Assembly: GCA_026874595.1 (NCBI GenBank)
Contig: CM049308.1
Span: 23,586,367-23,650,366 of the forward strand
Origin: Sipunculus nudus
Lineage: Eukaryota; Annelida; Sipuncula; Golfingiida; Sipunculidae
Direction of reading: 5' to 3'
Length of the DNA: 64,000 bases
This document shows, in pieces, positions 28,201-39,342 of the stretch (position 1 is the first letter of the stretch; each line of letters starts with the position of its first letter). The notes below the pieces were generated by a model, which saw only the letters and a program-made list of their open reading frames with translations, did no database searches and was not told the DNA's origin. The position numbers and the translations under genes are program-made.

Positions 28201-28726
28201 TTCTTTCTAGTCACACATCTACTAGCTTTCATTATAGGAAGTTTATCATGTCTATATCAAAGTGCACATTTAACAAAAGTCTGTCTCTTTGTCTCTCTCT
28301 CTCTCTCTCAGACTTGGCACTCCTGAGACAAACTAGACCAAGCCTGACACTTTTTACGACAGATTTTAGTTATATATATATAGTGATATATTTTAAATAC
28401 ACATACACACACACATATATATATTATTATATGTATTTATATTATTAAAATGTGTTTTCTTGCCAGTGCAAGAATTTACCATTGTGAGCTAGTGTTATAT
28501 ACATTTATTTACACATTCTGAACTTTCAAAGAAATCAATTTATCTGAATATCTTAATCATTAAATATATACGGTATATATTTAATATATCTACCTCTTCT
28601 TATCGTGTTGGTATATGGGAATATCACCAGCGGTTCTTACAGAGACTGACCCTAGATAACCATCCATAAAACCACTCACTGCGTCAATGAAACAACACTC
28701 GCTGCGACGCTCTCTTTAAATTCACA
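25266..28726. other. sequence upstream of the first hydrolase copy
   Basis: No exon supported. It has a C homopolymer at 27315-27334, a short CT run near 28299-28310 and small TA runs. The promoter of the gene starting at 28727 should lie at its right end, but I see no convincing TATA box. Confidence 0.35.
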
Positions 28727-28768
28727 ATGAGGCCACTGTTGTTTCTCATATTTTGTGGGTGTGTTTCG
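28727..28768 (+). CDS. copy 1 exon 1: start codon and signal peptide
   Basis: The exon has 14 codons, MRPLLFLIFCGCVS, a hydrophobic leader, and ends at TCG before GTGAGT. Exon 1 of the tandem copy (60768-60809) has the same length, phase and reading pattern, which supports this start. Confidence 0.7.
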
Positions 28769-28936
28769 GTGAGTGTTAATACGCATCTTCATAAAATTAT
28801 TCAAACAATTGTTGTTATATTCGGTCAAACCACTGAATCACGTATCAACTCATTTACTAATAACGACCGAGGTATCAATGAGATATATTATGTTTAATAT
28901 ATATTACAATACACAACTTGCATGAATTACAATGAA

Positions 28937-29606
28937 CAGTCAAACCCGTCTATCAAGACCATGCTTGACATTCGGAACTCCTCGACCGAATCCGTTGGCT
29001 TCTAGCCTCGGATGCATGTATGACCCGATAAAACACCATCGATTTTGGAGAAGTTCGCCAGAAATCTGTCGGATTGCCATTTCTACTAACTCGTCTAAGA
29101 TAATCTCACAGTTTCCACAAAGAATATTATTGTATAATAATGTGTATTATATAGGCTTGAAATGTAGCTTAACATCAATTATAACCGGGTTCCGACAGTA
29201 ATTTAACTATAAAGTTCAGTTTATAACAAATGCCTCATACATCGCCCTCTCGCGGTGAACTTCCTGGCGTGAATGTATCCTCGAGCGGTCCTGATCAGTA
29301 TACATGGGATCTTCCCCTTTTTTTTTCAGCGATGTCTTATTGCTGTAAAAGTACAATATGTGAGGATCGGCAGTATCTGTACAAAAAATACATTGTTTTC
29401 CTCTTGCAAAGCGCACAACAGATGTGCGGTTGACCTGCCATGCCCTCGACCTTGCCGGAATCCTTTCCATGGCGGCCACCGAATGCACGCATGATTGAAC
29501 CGAAAACACTCGCATCGGTAATAACTGACCTGTCTATTAAGACCACCTGTGAATTAAGGCCACATTTGACAAGTGTCACGGGTGGTCTTTTCACACAGGT
29601 TTATTG
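28937..29606. mobile_element. TIR element inserted in intron 1 of copy 1
   Basis: The left end CAGTCAAACCCGTCTATC pairs imperfectly with the right end, which reads CAATAAACCTGTGTG on the minus strand. AAGACCA occurs just inside both ends, and AAGACCACCTG repeats in the right subterminal region. The ends look pogo/Tigger-like, but no clean TA duplication is seen. About 670 bp, without a transposase ORF. Confidence 0.5.
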
Positions 29607-29664
29607 TATTTTATTGTATTATTATTGTAATTATGTGAACACCTATTAATTATATAATTAAAAG

Positions 29665-29797
29665 GCACAGCCTACGCCCCTGGATGATTACGTCAGACGA
29701 GATGACGCGACCTTCAGCTACCGACTGGTACAAACACGTGAATACTTGGATTATACTGTCTACAGCTTTAACATGACGTCACAAACCTGGATGAATA
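29665..29797 (+). CDS. copy 1 exon 2, splice donor lost
   Basis: It encodes AQPTPLDDYVRRDD, then a segment ending FNMTSQTWMN. Over the 42 aligned residues I count 27 identities with exon 2 of the tandem copy. The acceptor is AAAAG after an AT-rich rather than pyrimidine-rich tract. Where the other copy has the donor GTAAGG, this one reads ATAAGG, so normal splicing out of this exon is not expected. Confidence 0.65.
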
Positions 29798-30111
29798 ATA
29801 AGGAAATGTGACCAATAGTATACCTAGATTACAAGCGCCAGTAATAAGACAAGGATAAATCAATTAACCTTTGGGGTTGATTAAAATTTTGATTAAATGC
29901 CGGTGTATGATTAAGTCATTATAGGGCTCTGTTTCTTTCTTTCCAAGATATTCAAAATGTTCAAATTCAATATTGTTGATAAAATGGCCTTGAGTGGAAA
30001 AATTAGGATTCGTTATTAATAATTAATTAATTAATGTTCCATCATAGCTGTCCCATCTATTTATCTATCTATATTTCACGTACTCCTTCCCAAACTCAAT
30101 TTTCATGTATC

Positions 30112-30114
<3 letters not shown>

Positions 30115-30158
<44 letters not shown>
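30115..30158. repeat. (CT)n microsatellite
   Basis: About 43 bases of CT dinucleotides. Confidence 0.9.
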
Positions 30159-30159
<1 letters not shown>

Positions 30160-30560
30160 AATTTTATAAGTTGGACATAGATGAATGTATGAACTTCTGT
30201 CTGTTTTTTGTTTAAAAAATGACTTAGTTTGTTGAGGAATATGTCAAAAGTGTTGGTGTGTTTTGCGCCCCAGAGGGGAAAGTGTATTAGAGGTGGTCCC
30301 CTTTATCAAAACATGGAAAATTTCGAAATAAATGTGCATAACTTAAATATTTGTCAATGACAATTAAGGTAGTCTTGTAGAAAAAATAAGGAGAAAGGGA
30401 AGGAGTAAAAGTGTTCTCACAAATTTGGAGGACAAAATACTTTTTCAAAAGTACAGAGACACTCATAGTAAACGATTTATTGTCACAATTTTTTTAGACA
30501 AGCTTGATACTCGGCGTTGGCGGAGGTATGCGCTTTCTACAGTTCCTGTTAATTTTAGCC

Positions 30561-30688
30561 ATGGACAATATCAACAGGGGTCCATGGGCAATATCAACAA
30601 GGGTCAATAGACAATATCAGCAAGAGTCCATGGACAATATCAATAAAGGTCAATGGACAATGTCAATAAGGGTCCATGGACAATATAT
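30561..30688 (+). repeat. 23-bp tandem repeat, about 5.5 copies
   Basis: The unit is close to CATGGACAATATCAACA plus GGGGTC. Copies alternate between CATGG and AATGG or AATAG starts, hinting at an older two-unit period. Confidence 0.85.
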
Positions 30689-31397
30689 TATGTGCAGCAA
30701 GCTAAACGGAATTTAAATGTTTCAGGAAAATTCATAAATCCATTCAATTTTACTTTATTCATACGATGAACAGGTTGATCTTACCAAGGAGATAGTCAAA
30801 TTGTAAAGCAAGCTTCTAAATTGCATTAAACAGGAATTATTTAATTTAAGTTTAAAAAAAGACAAAAACAACTGGAAATCTGTTGGACATATGTATTAAT
30901 CCTTCGATGCCATGCCTAAATTTTGTCAAATTGTTTATAGCAATTTTATTCTGAACCTTTCATGTGGTTGATTTTCCGATTCAAATATAATGTGTGTCAC
31001 CAGGGAGCTGTGACTTACACATTGTGTTGCCAGATGATTGTTTTGATCATTTAAATTATTCTGCATTAATATGGAATATAATGTTCATATAATAGCGTGA
31101 GATTGTCGGTTAAAGGACACACGTGTCTCGTTTCATGTTGATTTCAGGGCAGATTAGTTGTAAAAGAGCACACGTGCCTTCTTTGATGTTAATTTCAGTA
31201 CGGTTTAATTTAGACGGCGACGTCTCTGTTCAGGCAATCACTACGGTTTGTTGTAGATTTCAAAGAAGTGCACCTGTGTAAGTTCTCACACACATTTACC
31301 AGAGGCGTTTTCATATTAATATTCGTGCAGTGATTGACGTGTAATTTGGAGTGATGAATGGCCGGGAGGACGATCTGGAGTTGTGACGTCTGCTAGC

Positions 31398-31449
31398 AGT
31401 TATAAGGAGGGCCCGTTTCTGCGTTTGGGGGGAGAACTGCTTGTTCAGC
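31398..31449 (+). promoter_or_regulatory. possible core promoter before exon 4 of copy 1
   Basis: A TTATAAGG box near 31399 lies about 40 bases before an initiator-like TTCAGCAG. The following block to 31990 is less AT-rich than its surroundings and ends at CGTAG before GTATGT, a good splice donor 230 bases before exon 4. If real, it would give exon 4 a new first exon without exons 1-3. The block has stops in the hydrolase frame, so it would be untranslated. Confidence 0.25.
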
Positions 31450-32219
31450 AGTCCGGAAGCACGTCTACATGTTACAGTGGAGACAGCTGAAATGTGGTGT
31501 CTACGAACGTAGTGATTTCTCTGATAAGGACTTCAGACCAAATAACGCCTTTTCCCGACGGACTGGTATTCTGGCGGGAAGATACTTGTTGTGAACGCTT
31601 CCAGGAACAGACCGAGGACTTTATATTTACGCATTCCTGAAAAGGTACAAGATATTGCTGTGTGGAAGCTTATTCTGGTACCAGTTCTGGATGATTCCGG
31701 GAGACATCAGCTTTGAGAAACAGTGATTCAACGCTCAGATAGGATAGTCTGTGCTCGATACGTGGACTGTGAAACGTGATACAGGAGATTGTTACATCCC
31801 GGTGTTTCGTGTGTGCGCATAAGGAAAGTGGTTAGGAGCCGAGTGAACAGGAATTTTGTTGTTTGCCTTATGATTGGACATATTTTAATATTGGTTTAAA
31901 GGAGCGCCTCTCCAGAGAATGGAAGTATTTTTTTAAAAATATATTATTTGTCTGTTAACACAGATCTGATCCTGTACGTAGTGTACGTAGGTATGTGTTC
32001 AGTCAGTTAGTTTGATTCTAACAAGAACCTACACATTCACATCTTTACTGGTGTAACTATGTATGCATTTTTGTCCCTCGACACCTAAAGACTCATTTTC
32101 TTAGTTTCAAGAATATTGTGTAGTATTTTATATCACCTGCTTTAGAAGAATATTCATTGTTCTGATAGCCATGTATTTGTGAATCCACAGCACTTCTGTT
32201 TCTTTTTTTTTTAATTTAG

Positions 32220-32338
32220 CCCACCTGATCCTGAATCAAGCCCTAGACTGGTACAGGGAGTTCGGCTGGCCAGATCAACCAATGCGCCCTTTGCCTACCT
32301 GCGACAGACCCCAAATCAACCAGTTTACTTCACGGTAG
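32220..32338 (+). CDS. copy 1 exon 4: YLRQTPNQPVYF block
   Basis: It encodes PPDPESSPRLVQGVRLARS, then TNAPFAYLRQTPNQPVYFT and V. The start phase matches the two bases left by exon 3 of the tandem copy. Two donors overlap: GT at 32335 would break the frame with exon 5, while GT at 32339 keeps it, so the second is chosen. Confidence 0.75.
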
Positions 32339-32638
32339 GTGCTTGGCATATATTGTACCTACTGTATGATATTCGGAGAATTCCGTGGTTTAGGATCAGA
32401 ACAACGTCTGTTCCGATTAAGGGGTCACACTGGGCGGATTTGTATTTATCAATCTTGAGTCAACACCCGCGTGTGAGCCATATTAGTCGCTATTTTCTAC
32501 ATTTGGTATGATCATATGGCTATTCCGAATTTTATTGGTGTTAAAGATCAAATCTCAATTGTTGGGTAAAGTCTTATACCGTGGTGCCAATGCTATATTT
32601 TTCTTTTTGAGTCGGCCGACTTTTACCACATTCCGAGC

Positions 32639-32818
32639 CAGGGGCGGGTCCAGGATTTAGGAAAAGCAACCCAGGACGACTAATGACAAAACCTCGAAAA
32701 AAGGTTCCCATGTCCCGATAGAGCGGGAGGGATCCAGGCCAGAAAATTTGTCGGAAACCTTTAAAAAAAGTTGCGGCGGCTGAAAAAGAGGTGTCGGGAC
32801 CGCCTGGATCCGCTTAAG
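32639..32818. mobile_element. GGATCC-ended MITE, copy A (intron 4)
   Basis: The left end CAGGGGCGGGTCCAGGA pairs with the right end CGCCTGGATCCGC. Its interior matches the copies at 34790-34965 and 34992-35190 when those are reversed. It is a short non-autonomous element, possibly hAT-like, without coding capacity. Confidence 0.65.
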
Positions 32819-33090
32819 CGACCAAAAAAACCGGACCATCATCTGAATCCAAGAAAGCATATGACAGATCACAGCAGTGAATATATATTACAAAGAACGT
32901 TTGCACCAGATTGCCATGGTTATCTAGTCGACAAGAATCCGGATCCCTGGGACATTGAATGTGAAATCTCTCTTGCAATTCATGTCACCTTTCGAATTTG
33001 ATACTGGTATATTAAGCGGCATTCTTCCTTAAGAACAGCTGTGAAAAATAGGACTAAATACTGACCATGTTCCTCTTCTTTTCCAAAAAG

Positions 33091-33206
33091 ACAATTCTTC
33101 CCGGGGCAGGTACGAGGACGACGCCATCGCCTATACATGGAGACGATTCATAGACGATCCAGACGGTACTAACCCAGACATACTGATGAGGATGCCCATG
33201 ACCAAG
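33091..33206 (+). CDS. copy 1 exon 5: AYTWRRFIDDP block
   Basis: It encodes DNSSRGRYEDDAIAYTWRRF, then IDDPDGTNPDILMRMPMTK, the conserved segment before the nucleophile region. The acceptor is AAAAAG at 33085-33090 and the donor GTAACC. Confidence 0.8.
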
Positions 33207-33903
33207 GTAACCCGGGACATAGTGTTAATTAATATAATTAACCTCGAACTCACTGAAAAACACATGGTATGAGGGGTCCTCGTTAATATTTTTGGTTATT
33301 CACAAAACCCTGCCCTGTCAAAAGTAATGACGTCATGTCATTATGCCTTTTCTATTGGTGTTTTCACTAATAACAATCTATAAAATAATTAATGTCAAAG
33401 TTGTGAATCTAGATTCCTTATCTAGAACCTATCTTGTCTGTCATGTTTAATGGCCCACCTGATACAAAATCCCTTTTAAGTGTATATGAGCAAGACACAA
33501 GTCTAACATACATGCCACATTCTGGAAAGATGTATATATTGGTAATAATGATCTAAGAACAATCTGTAACAAAAAATTCCAATAAGGTGTATATGCTAAA
33601 ATGGGTGAAACACGAGCATATAATGATAAAATCCAAAAAGGAAACTGTATATGCTAATTGTGGTAAGCTGCAAGTTACTGTATCCGCAGATTCTATTTCG
33701 TAGTCATGCATGATGTCCAAATAACCTGTTTCATAATTCTTTAATTTGTATTTTTTTTTCTGAAAAAAAGTCTTTAATTCTATAAAAGGAAGTTTAAAAA
33801 ATCATTAATTTTCAAAACAAATACAAAAATGACACGTGTGAGAGGAAAGTTTATCGTATTTCAAGCTGAAACTTTTACCTGTGATACTTCTGTTGGCCAC
33901 CAG

Positions 33904-33996
33904 GGGGCAGTGATGGCAATGGATGCCGTCATGGAGTTCGCCCTGCTCAGTCTGACACAGCCAATCGGAAGGTTCTTCGTCAGTGGGGGCTCAAAG
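33904..33996 (+). CDS. copy 1 exon 6: nucleophile region
   Basis: It encodes GAVMAMDAVMEFALLSLTQ, then PIGRFFVSGGSK, phase 0 on both sides. The Ser of GGSK is the expected nucleophile of this hydrolase family. Confidence 0.85.
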
Positions 33997-34789
33997 GTTG
34001 GTTCTGTTGTAGATTTTCTTCTACAAAGAAAATACAACGACAAGGCAACTGAATTATAAAACACCCAATATTTGCGAAAGGTCTGTTTGAATTTAGAATA
34101 ATAATCATCATTAGGCCGAAGCCGACTATACTGCCAGTCTTTTAGCTAAACGTGTTAGATACAGCCAAAAAGTTGATTAACGTTTAGACCCTTATCACGA
34201 CATAAATAAGCTAAGTAAACGATTTGTCAAATCGCCATATGATGCACGCCTACGAAACATCCAAGAAAAAAAAATAAGCATGTAGGCTAATCAAGGATCA
34301 GTTATAGTTATTATAGATATAGATCAGTTATAGTTATAGATATGATGTATTCCTGTTAATGACTTAAATAGATAACCAATTTACTTTAAATAAATTAAGT
34401 AGTGTAACATTATCAAATTAGAGCAGATTCTTTAAAGCCTATGGGTGCCACGACTGACAACTACAAAGTAAGAAAAGTTTTGTCAAAGCCAGCCACATAA
34501 TGTCTATAAAAGTGTGACCAACACTACCGAGGTATGAATATGATATTGTTTTAGGCCACATACAACACTAATAGCAATAAAATTCAATAGCATGCACGAT
34601 TACGTTTAGATAAAAAATATGAAGCTTTTTTGAATATGCGCCACGGTCAGGTTCTAGTATATCTCTTAAATAGCTTTGTACATGTTATGAAGTATCTTGA
34701 TATCGGTCATAGGCGCAATCTTCCGGTTCAGAGAACCTTTGATTACGAATTTTAAAATATACAGGCTTTTTGAAACAGCGTCTTTCTAG

Positions 34790-34965
34790 AAGCGGAGCCC
34801 CCCCCCTTTTTATCAGAAACAACGTCTTTTAAGGGCTTCAGACAAAATTTTGCGGCCTGGACCCCCCTCCTTTTCCAGACATGGGGACCTTTTTTTAGGG
34901 TTTTCAATAGTCCTCCTGGGTTGGACTCCCCTTTTTCTTAATCCTGGATCCATCCCTGCTTTCAT
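34790..34965. mobile_element. GGATCC-ended MITE, copy B (intron 6, reversed)
   Basis: It starts GAAGCGGAGCCCCC and ends ATCCTGGATCCATCCCTGC. Read on the minus strand it follows copy A throughout, including CCCATGTC and GTCCAGGCC. Confidence 0.6.
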
Positions 34966-34991
34966 TGTAACATCATGGGCTTAGATGCATG

Positions 34992-35190
34992 GAGCAGCGG
35001 ATCCAGAGGAAAGGTTCAGACCCCACACCTCTATTTTCAGCCACCGTAAAATCTTGAGGGTTTCAAAGCATTTTTAGCGGCCTTGCCAGCTCCCTTTACC
35101 TGACCTTAGGACGACCTTGTTTATGGTTTTCTCATTAACCTTCCTGGGTTTGATCCCCCTTTCCCAAAATTTTGATCCGCATCTGTTACA
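34992..35190. mobile_element. GGATCC-ended MITE, copy C (intron 6, reversed)
   Basis: It starts GCAGCGGATCCAGAGG and ends AAATTTTGATCCGCATCTG. It is the same family as copies A and B and lies immediately next to B. Confidence 0.55.
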
Positions 35191-35595
35191 AATTTTTAAC
35201 TATGGAACCATTGGCGAAATTTGGTGGGGGACATTTGCCCCTCTCTTTAAAACAATGTGATATTTCCCCCTCTAACACTATGCTGTTCAAATGTCATTCT
35301 TCCTTGAAAATGGGCTTTAATTGCAATCGGTGAAAATAAAGAATTTTAAGCAAAATTTGTTCATGTGTTGCAAGTACTTTAAATATAAATGCATTTTAGT
35401 CTTTCAGATCTGAAGAAAATACCAAAATGACTGATAATATGTCATGGTTCACTGGTTTCCACGACATTGTGGTGTCAATCCATTAATTAAAATCATTCAT
35501 GCAGGTTTCATAGGTTAGAATTTTTAGGGAAAGTGTGTTTACTGTTTGTTGTTTTTTAAAGCAAGACTATCCTGATATTTTATAGACATATTGCT

Positions 35596-35790
35596 TCAAT
35601 ATTGGGGGTTATGACAGTCGAGGGGTAAAACGCTCGGCGCTCTCCGCTGGCGACCCGGGTACGATCATCGGTGTGGCTATGAGCGTGGGTTGTATTTGCC
35701 AGTCCAAGGCCAGTGATTTTTCTCCGGGTTCTCCGGTTTCCTCCACCATTACGAACACGGAACGCCACCATCTGAGCCATACAGTATTCC
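35596..35790 (+). repeat. tRNA-derived SINE-like repeat
   Basis: GGGGTAAAACGCTCGGCGC followed by GACCCGGGTACGATCATC resembles the D-stem to B-box part of a tRNA. TTCTCCGGGTTCTCCGG and TTTCCTCCACCAT after it resemble a central domain found in many animal SINEs. Lies in intron 6 of copy 1. Confidence 0.55.
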
Positions 35791-36377
35791 GCGATTAGTT
35801 ATATAATAACTATTTGTACAATCAATGTAAAATAAATAAGTTTATATCAATATTGCTTATATTCTGAACGAACCTTTCCTCACAGAAGAGGGTGGACACC
35901 AACTTCCACGACCAACCACCTCGGCCAATATACATACACTTGACAGTCACGCTTCCTTTAAAATATTACCTTCCCCCGAAAAGGGTTCCACTATAAACAT
36001 TATTATTATTATATTGTATTGAGAAAATAAAAAGGGGGGGGAGGTATTGTGTATAGTATGTGTGTTGTCGAAGGGGGACCATCTGTTAAATGATACCTCA
36101 AGAAAAGACGCGATATAACAGTAGGTCCCTGTGATCTGTGTTTATTTGACCGTGTTGAGCCGTAGTTTGCACGTTTTGGCTTATTATATTTAATAATAGT
36201 TGGTCAGACATCCAGTTTATACACCGCCATCATCATATCATGTTATTTCATTGACCCAATTTGGCGTCATGGTTGCACATACTGCTTATTTACGAAGAAT
36301 TAAGTTAATATATTAAACCCACATAAGCCCCAGATGGGTCTTATAATTTCTCAATACAATGACATTTATTTACACAG

Positions 36378-36476
36378 CGGGGCTGGACAACCTACACTGT
36401 TGCTGCAACTGACCCTGTTCCCGGACGCGTGTTTGCAATAGCGCCAAAGGTAATCAGCATCCTGAACGTGCAGCCG
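36378..36476 (+). CDS. copy 1 exon 7: RGWTTY block
   Basis: It encodes RGWTTYTVAATDPVPGR, then VFAIAPKVISILNVQP. Together with exon 6 it makes the family signature SKRGWTTY. The donor chosen is GTAGGT after CCG; the earlier GTAATC would drop the conserved LNVQP-NFHHH segment. Confidence 0.8.
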
Positions 36477-36936
36477 GTAGGTCAAGGTCATTCTGTATAT
36501 ATGAAAGTCAAGGCCGTTTAAGTTCAAAGGCAAAACCTTAAAACTGTACAATAAATACTAAAATAAAGTATTGCTACGTTTTGCCTTTTTTACTATTGTG
36601 AATTTCACCAAAAAAAAATGATAGGAGAATAAAATATACGTCAAACTTACACGATAAACTGAAGATATAATTTTTTTCAACAATACAGCATATATCGGTC
36701 TCATGTAACAGAATAAATCAGTAATTATACCGGGGTATCTAAAGATCGTTTCATTTTATTCTGATACCAGTACACTGGAACTAGTCCTGGCCAAACTATG
36801 AACTTTAAAATTCGTGAACCATAAACCAAATTCATCCAGGAAAAAAATTCTGTTTTTTTTTATATAAAACTATAAGCTAAATTTTAGTGTGGATAGAAAA
36901 TACTTTATCTATTTATTAGTATCTTTGTCTTTGTAG

Positions 36937-37066
36937 AATTTTCACCACCATCGGCAGTCCCTGGGTGGCTGGTCGTTTGCTCTGAATGATTATTATAACG
37001 AAGGTCTGCTGGGAGATGTGGACCATCCCAATGTGCCACTGCTAGCGTCAATTGTTGACCCCTATA
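36937..37066 (+). CDS. copy 1 exon 8, splice donor lost
   Basis: It encodes NFHHHRQSLGGWSFALNDYY, then NEGLLGDVDHPNVPLLASIV and DPY plus one base. Exon 9 starts with two bases, GT, so the frame needs exon 8 to end at A (37066), giving DPYSY. The six bases there are TTAAGT, one change from GTAAGT. The next real GT, four bases on, shifts the frame to a stop. Confidence 0.75.
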
Positions 37067-37689
37067 TTAAGTGAATGCGTTACGTTATTTTACTCAACAA
37101 TATGACAAGCTATCTGAAGAAATGTTGAATTATTAATATTATTTTGGAGAAGGTTGTTTGATTGCTTATATATACACACTGACAAGGTAATAAACCTGTA
37201 ACATTTGATTTTAATTCCGTTCTGGGTAGCACAGTTTCTCATATGGCCCACACGACCAGCGTACCCGCCATCATGCTCTAGTCTGACCTTTGAACCCCTC
37301 TCCTCTCCAGCTCTTTTATAAAAAGAGAGTCTTGCAGATTTACACAAAACTGAGATGTGTAGAGTTGAAACACGGATTCACCTGGTCAGTTGCTTAGCAA
37401 ATGCTGACCCTGAATGGAGCGGTCTCTCCATGGACAAAAGCATCAACCTGTGCTACGATGGTATATAATCCTGTGAAAAAAATTATATATTTTACGGTGA
37501 ACGGATTGCCAAAGTTATTTGATGTTTCCTTTATGTCACCATAACCGTAAACAAAATTATTATTCAAGTTTGCTAACAGACAAACCAACCAACGAACCAA
37601 GGGAATAACACAATACCCTCCAGGCGGAGGAATGTAAATATAACTGCCTGGCAGCAACGGTATCGTGGACCAACAAATAACAGTTGTAA

Positions 37690-38070
37690 CCGGTTTCTGT
37701 GGCTCAGGGGATAGAGCAAAGGACTCAAAGCCGGGAGGTCGTGAGGTCAAATCTAAGCCGAGGAGCGGTGAGATGTTCACGGTCGGCCCCACCTAGGGCT
37801 CTGCAGGATTAATGGGAAGGCTGTACCCCACAGCCGTGTATCACTCACAAACAGCAATTGGGAAGATAACACACCCAGGAACTGCGGGTGCGGTAGACAC
37901 CGGACCTGGGTGGCACCAGGATATAAAAATACAATGACAGGAAGCAAGTGCTACCGCTGTGTCACGTAGTCCCAAACCAAAAACTTTGCAGATGTAAATA
38001 CTTAGACTAAGTATAAGATAAGTCAGCATAAAAAATGGAGGCGGTTACCTCCACAACCCCCTCCCCTAAA
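37690..38070 (+). repeat. tRNA-derived SINE, copy 2, with tRNA-like head
   Basis: The head contains TGGCTCAGGGGATAGAGC (A-box like) and GAGGTCAAATC (B-box like), followed by a body matching 2680-3010 and ending in ATGGAGGCGGTTACCTCCA. It lies in intron 8 of copy 1 and is a retroposed element, not a functional tRNA gene. Confidence 0.7.
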
Positions 38071-38570
38071 AAAGAAACAGTTGTATTACTTAATATGGAA
38101 CATTTTCAGAGCCATCGATAATCCCAGTTATCCTTTACAAATCTTTCAATAACTGAGTCGGTCATAACTGATCGATTACTGAGGTAGCCCTACCAAACAA
38201 CATACCGAAAGTATGTTGCCCGATTGGCAGTAAAGGGGCTCTGGGAACCTTTACAACAAACCATAACGAAATGGTACATTCTTTAAATATTAGATTTAGA
38301 TATAAACATAGATTTCAGGATTAAACAGGTCATAATCACCTTGGAGTAGAATTTGAAATGTTAAAATTTGATATAAAGAGGGCTTATATTATTTAGTTTT
38401 TTTTTAATCAGACACTTACAGCATTTGATATTCGAACTGAAACCTTATGAAATGGAAAACGTCAAGCATACTTGTACATCGGACACGTAACGCGTGGAAG
38501 GGGTACAGTAGCGCCATCTAGAAGCAGCTTATGTAACTATAATAACCACAGTGAGTTTTATTGTTCTCAG

Positions 38571-38688
38571 GTTATTTATCTCGTCTCACCATGCCCAAGT
38601 TCATGGTCGGCGGCTCATCCGACGAGTTTTTCCTTCCTGACTCTTACCGCCATTTCTGGAATGATGTGTTGGAGCCTAAAACGCTTTG
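38571..38688 (+). CDS. copy 1 exon 9: SSDEFFLPDS block
   Basis: It encodes YLSRLTMPKFMVGGSSDEF, then FLPDSYRHFWNDVLEPKTL. The Asp of SSDEFF is the likely acidic member of the catalytic triad. Acceptor TTCTCAG, donor GTAAGT. Confidence 0.85.
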
Positions 38689-39283
38689 GTAAGTAAAAGA
38701 ACAAACAAGTACATTCATAAACGTTCCTGTTTCCTGTTTACTGACGATTTATTTAATATCATACGAGACATTACGCTCTTCTAGGACTCAAAAGCACATC
38801 GATGTTGAAGCCCGGATAATGTCACATCCCGGTTATAATCATAATTTATGTATCTGTCAATCCGTGTCTGTGTAGCCTACCTCCATGTTTCCCACCATGC
38901 TAAAAACCAATGTGAAACAAGACTAACAATCACCCTTTCGCAAGAGGTCGTTTCTACTCGAAACGAATCTCTTCTTTTTGGGTACTGTTGGAGGGCCGGA
39001 ACTACTTGTCTCAACTTACTAAATCAAAATTTGTTACATTACAAGCAAACACCTTATCTTTACATATCACATGCACATCGATATTTACAAAATAATACTT
39101 ATTCCATAAAACACCTATTTTTATGTGATTTGCCTTGAAACTATTCTTATCCAAAGCGGTCTACATTGTCCTCTTCACTACATTTGTATCTACGCCGCTG
39201 GTGTATAAGAAGCCGGTGCATTCTGAGTGTCAGATTTTGACTTCAACAATTCCTACACATATATATATACACACACGTGTAGG

Positions 39284-39285
<2 letters not shown>

Positions 39286-39338
<53 letters not shown>
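39286..39338. repeat. (TA)n microsatellite
   Basis: About 52 bases of TA dinucleotides in intron 9. Confidence 0.9.

Positions 39339-39342
<4 letters not shown>

Larger units (their letters stand above)
29798..32219. other. interval where exon 3 should be
   Basis: I looked for a counterpart of the WWHWLT exon of copy 2 (63523-63643) and saw none. The interval holds a (CT)n run at 30115-30158, a 23-bp tandem repeat at 30561-30688, and a less AT-rich block at 31340-31990 with promoter-like features. Confidence 0.55.

Noticed and set aside
33085-33095. Apparent third splice mutation at the exon 5 acceptor
   Set aside because: It disappeared once the donor of exon 4 was moved from 32334 to 32338, which restores phase with a normal AG acceptor.
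37690-37765. tRNA gene
   Set aside because: The A- and B-box-like sequences belong to a SINE head; the acceptor stem does not pair, and the SINE body follows directly.
37394-37792. 132-codon minus-strand ORF
   Set aside because: It runs across intron 8 of the hydrolase gene and the head of a SINE and has no recognisable domain.
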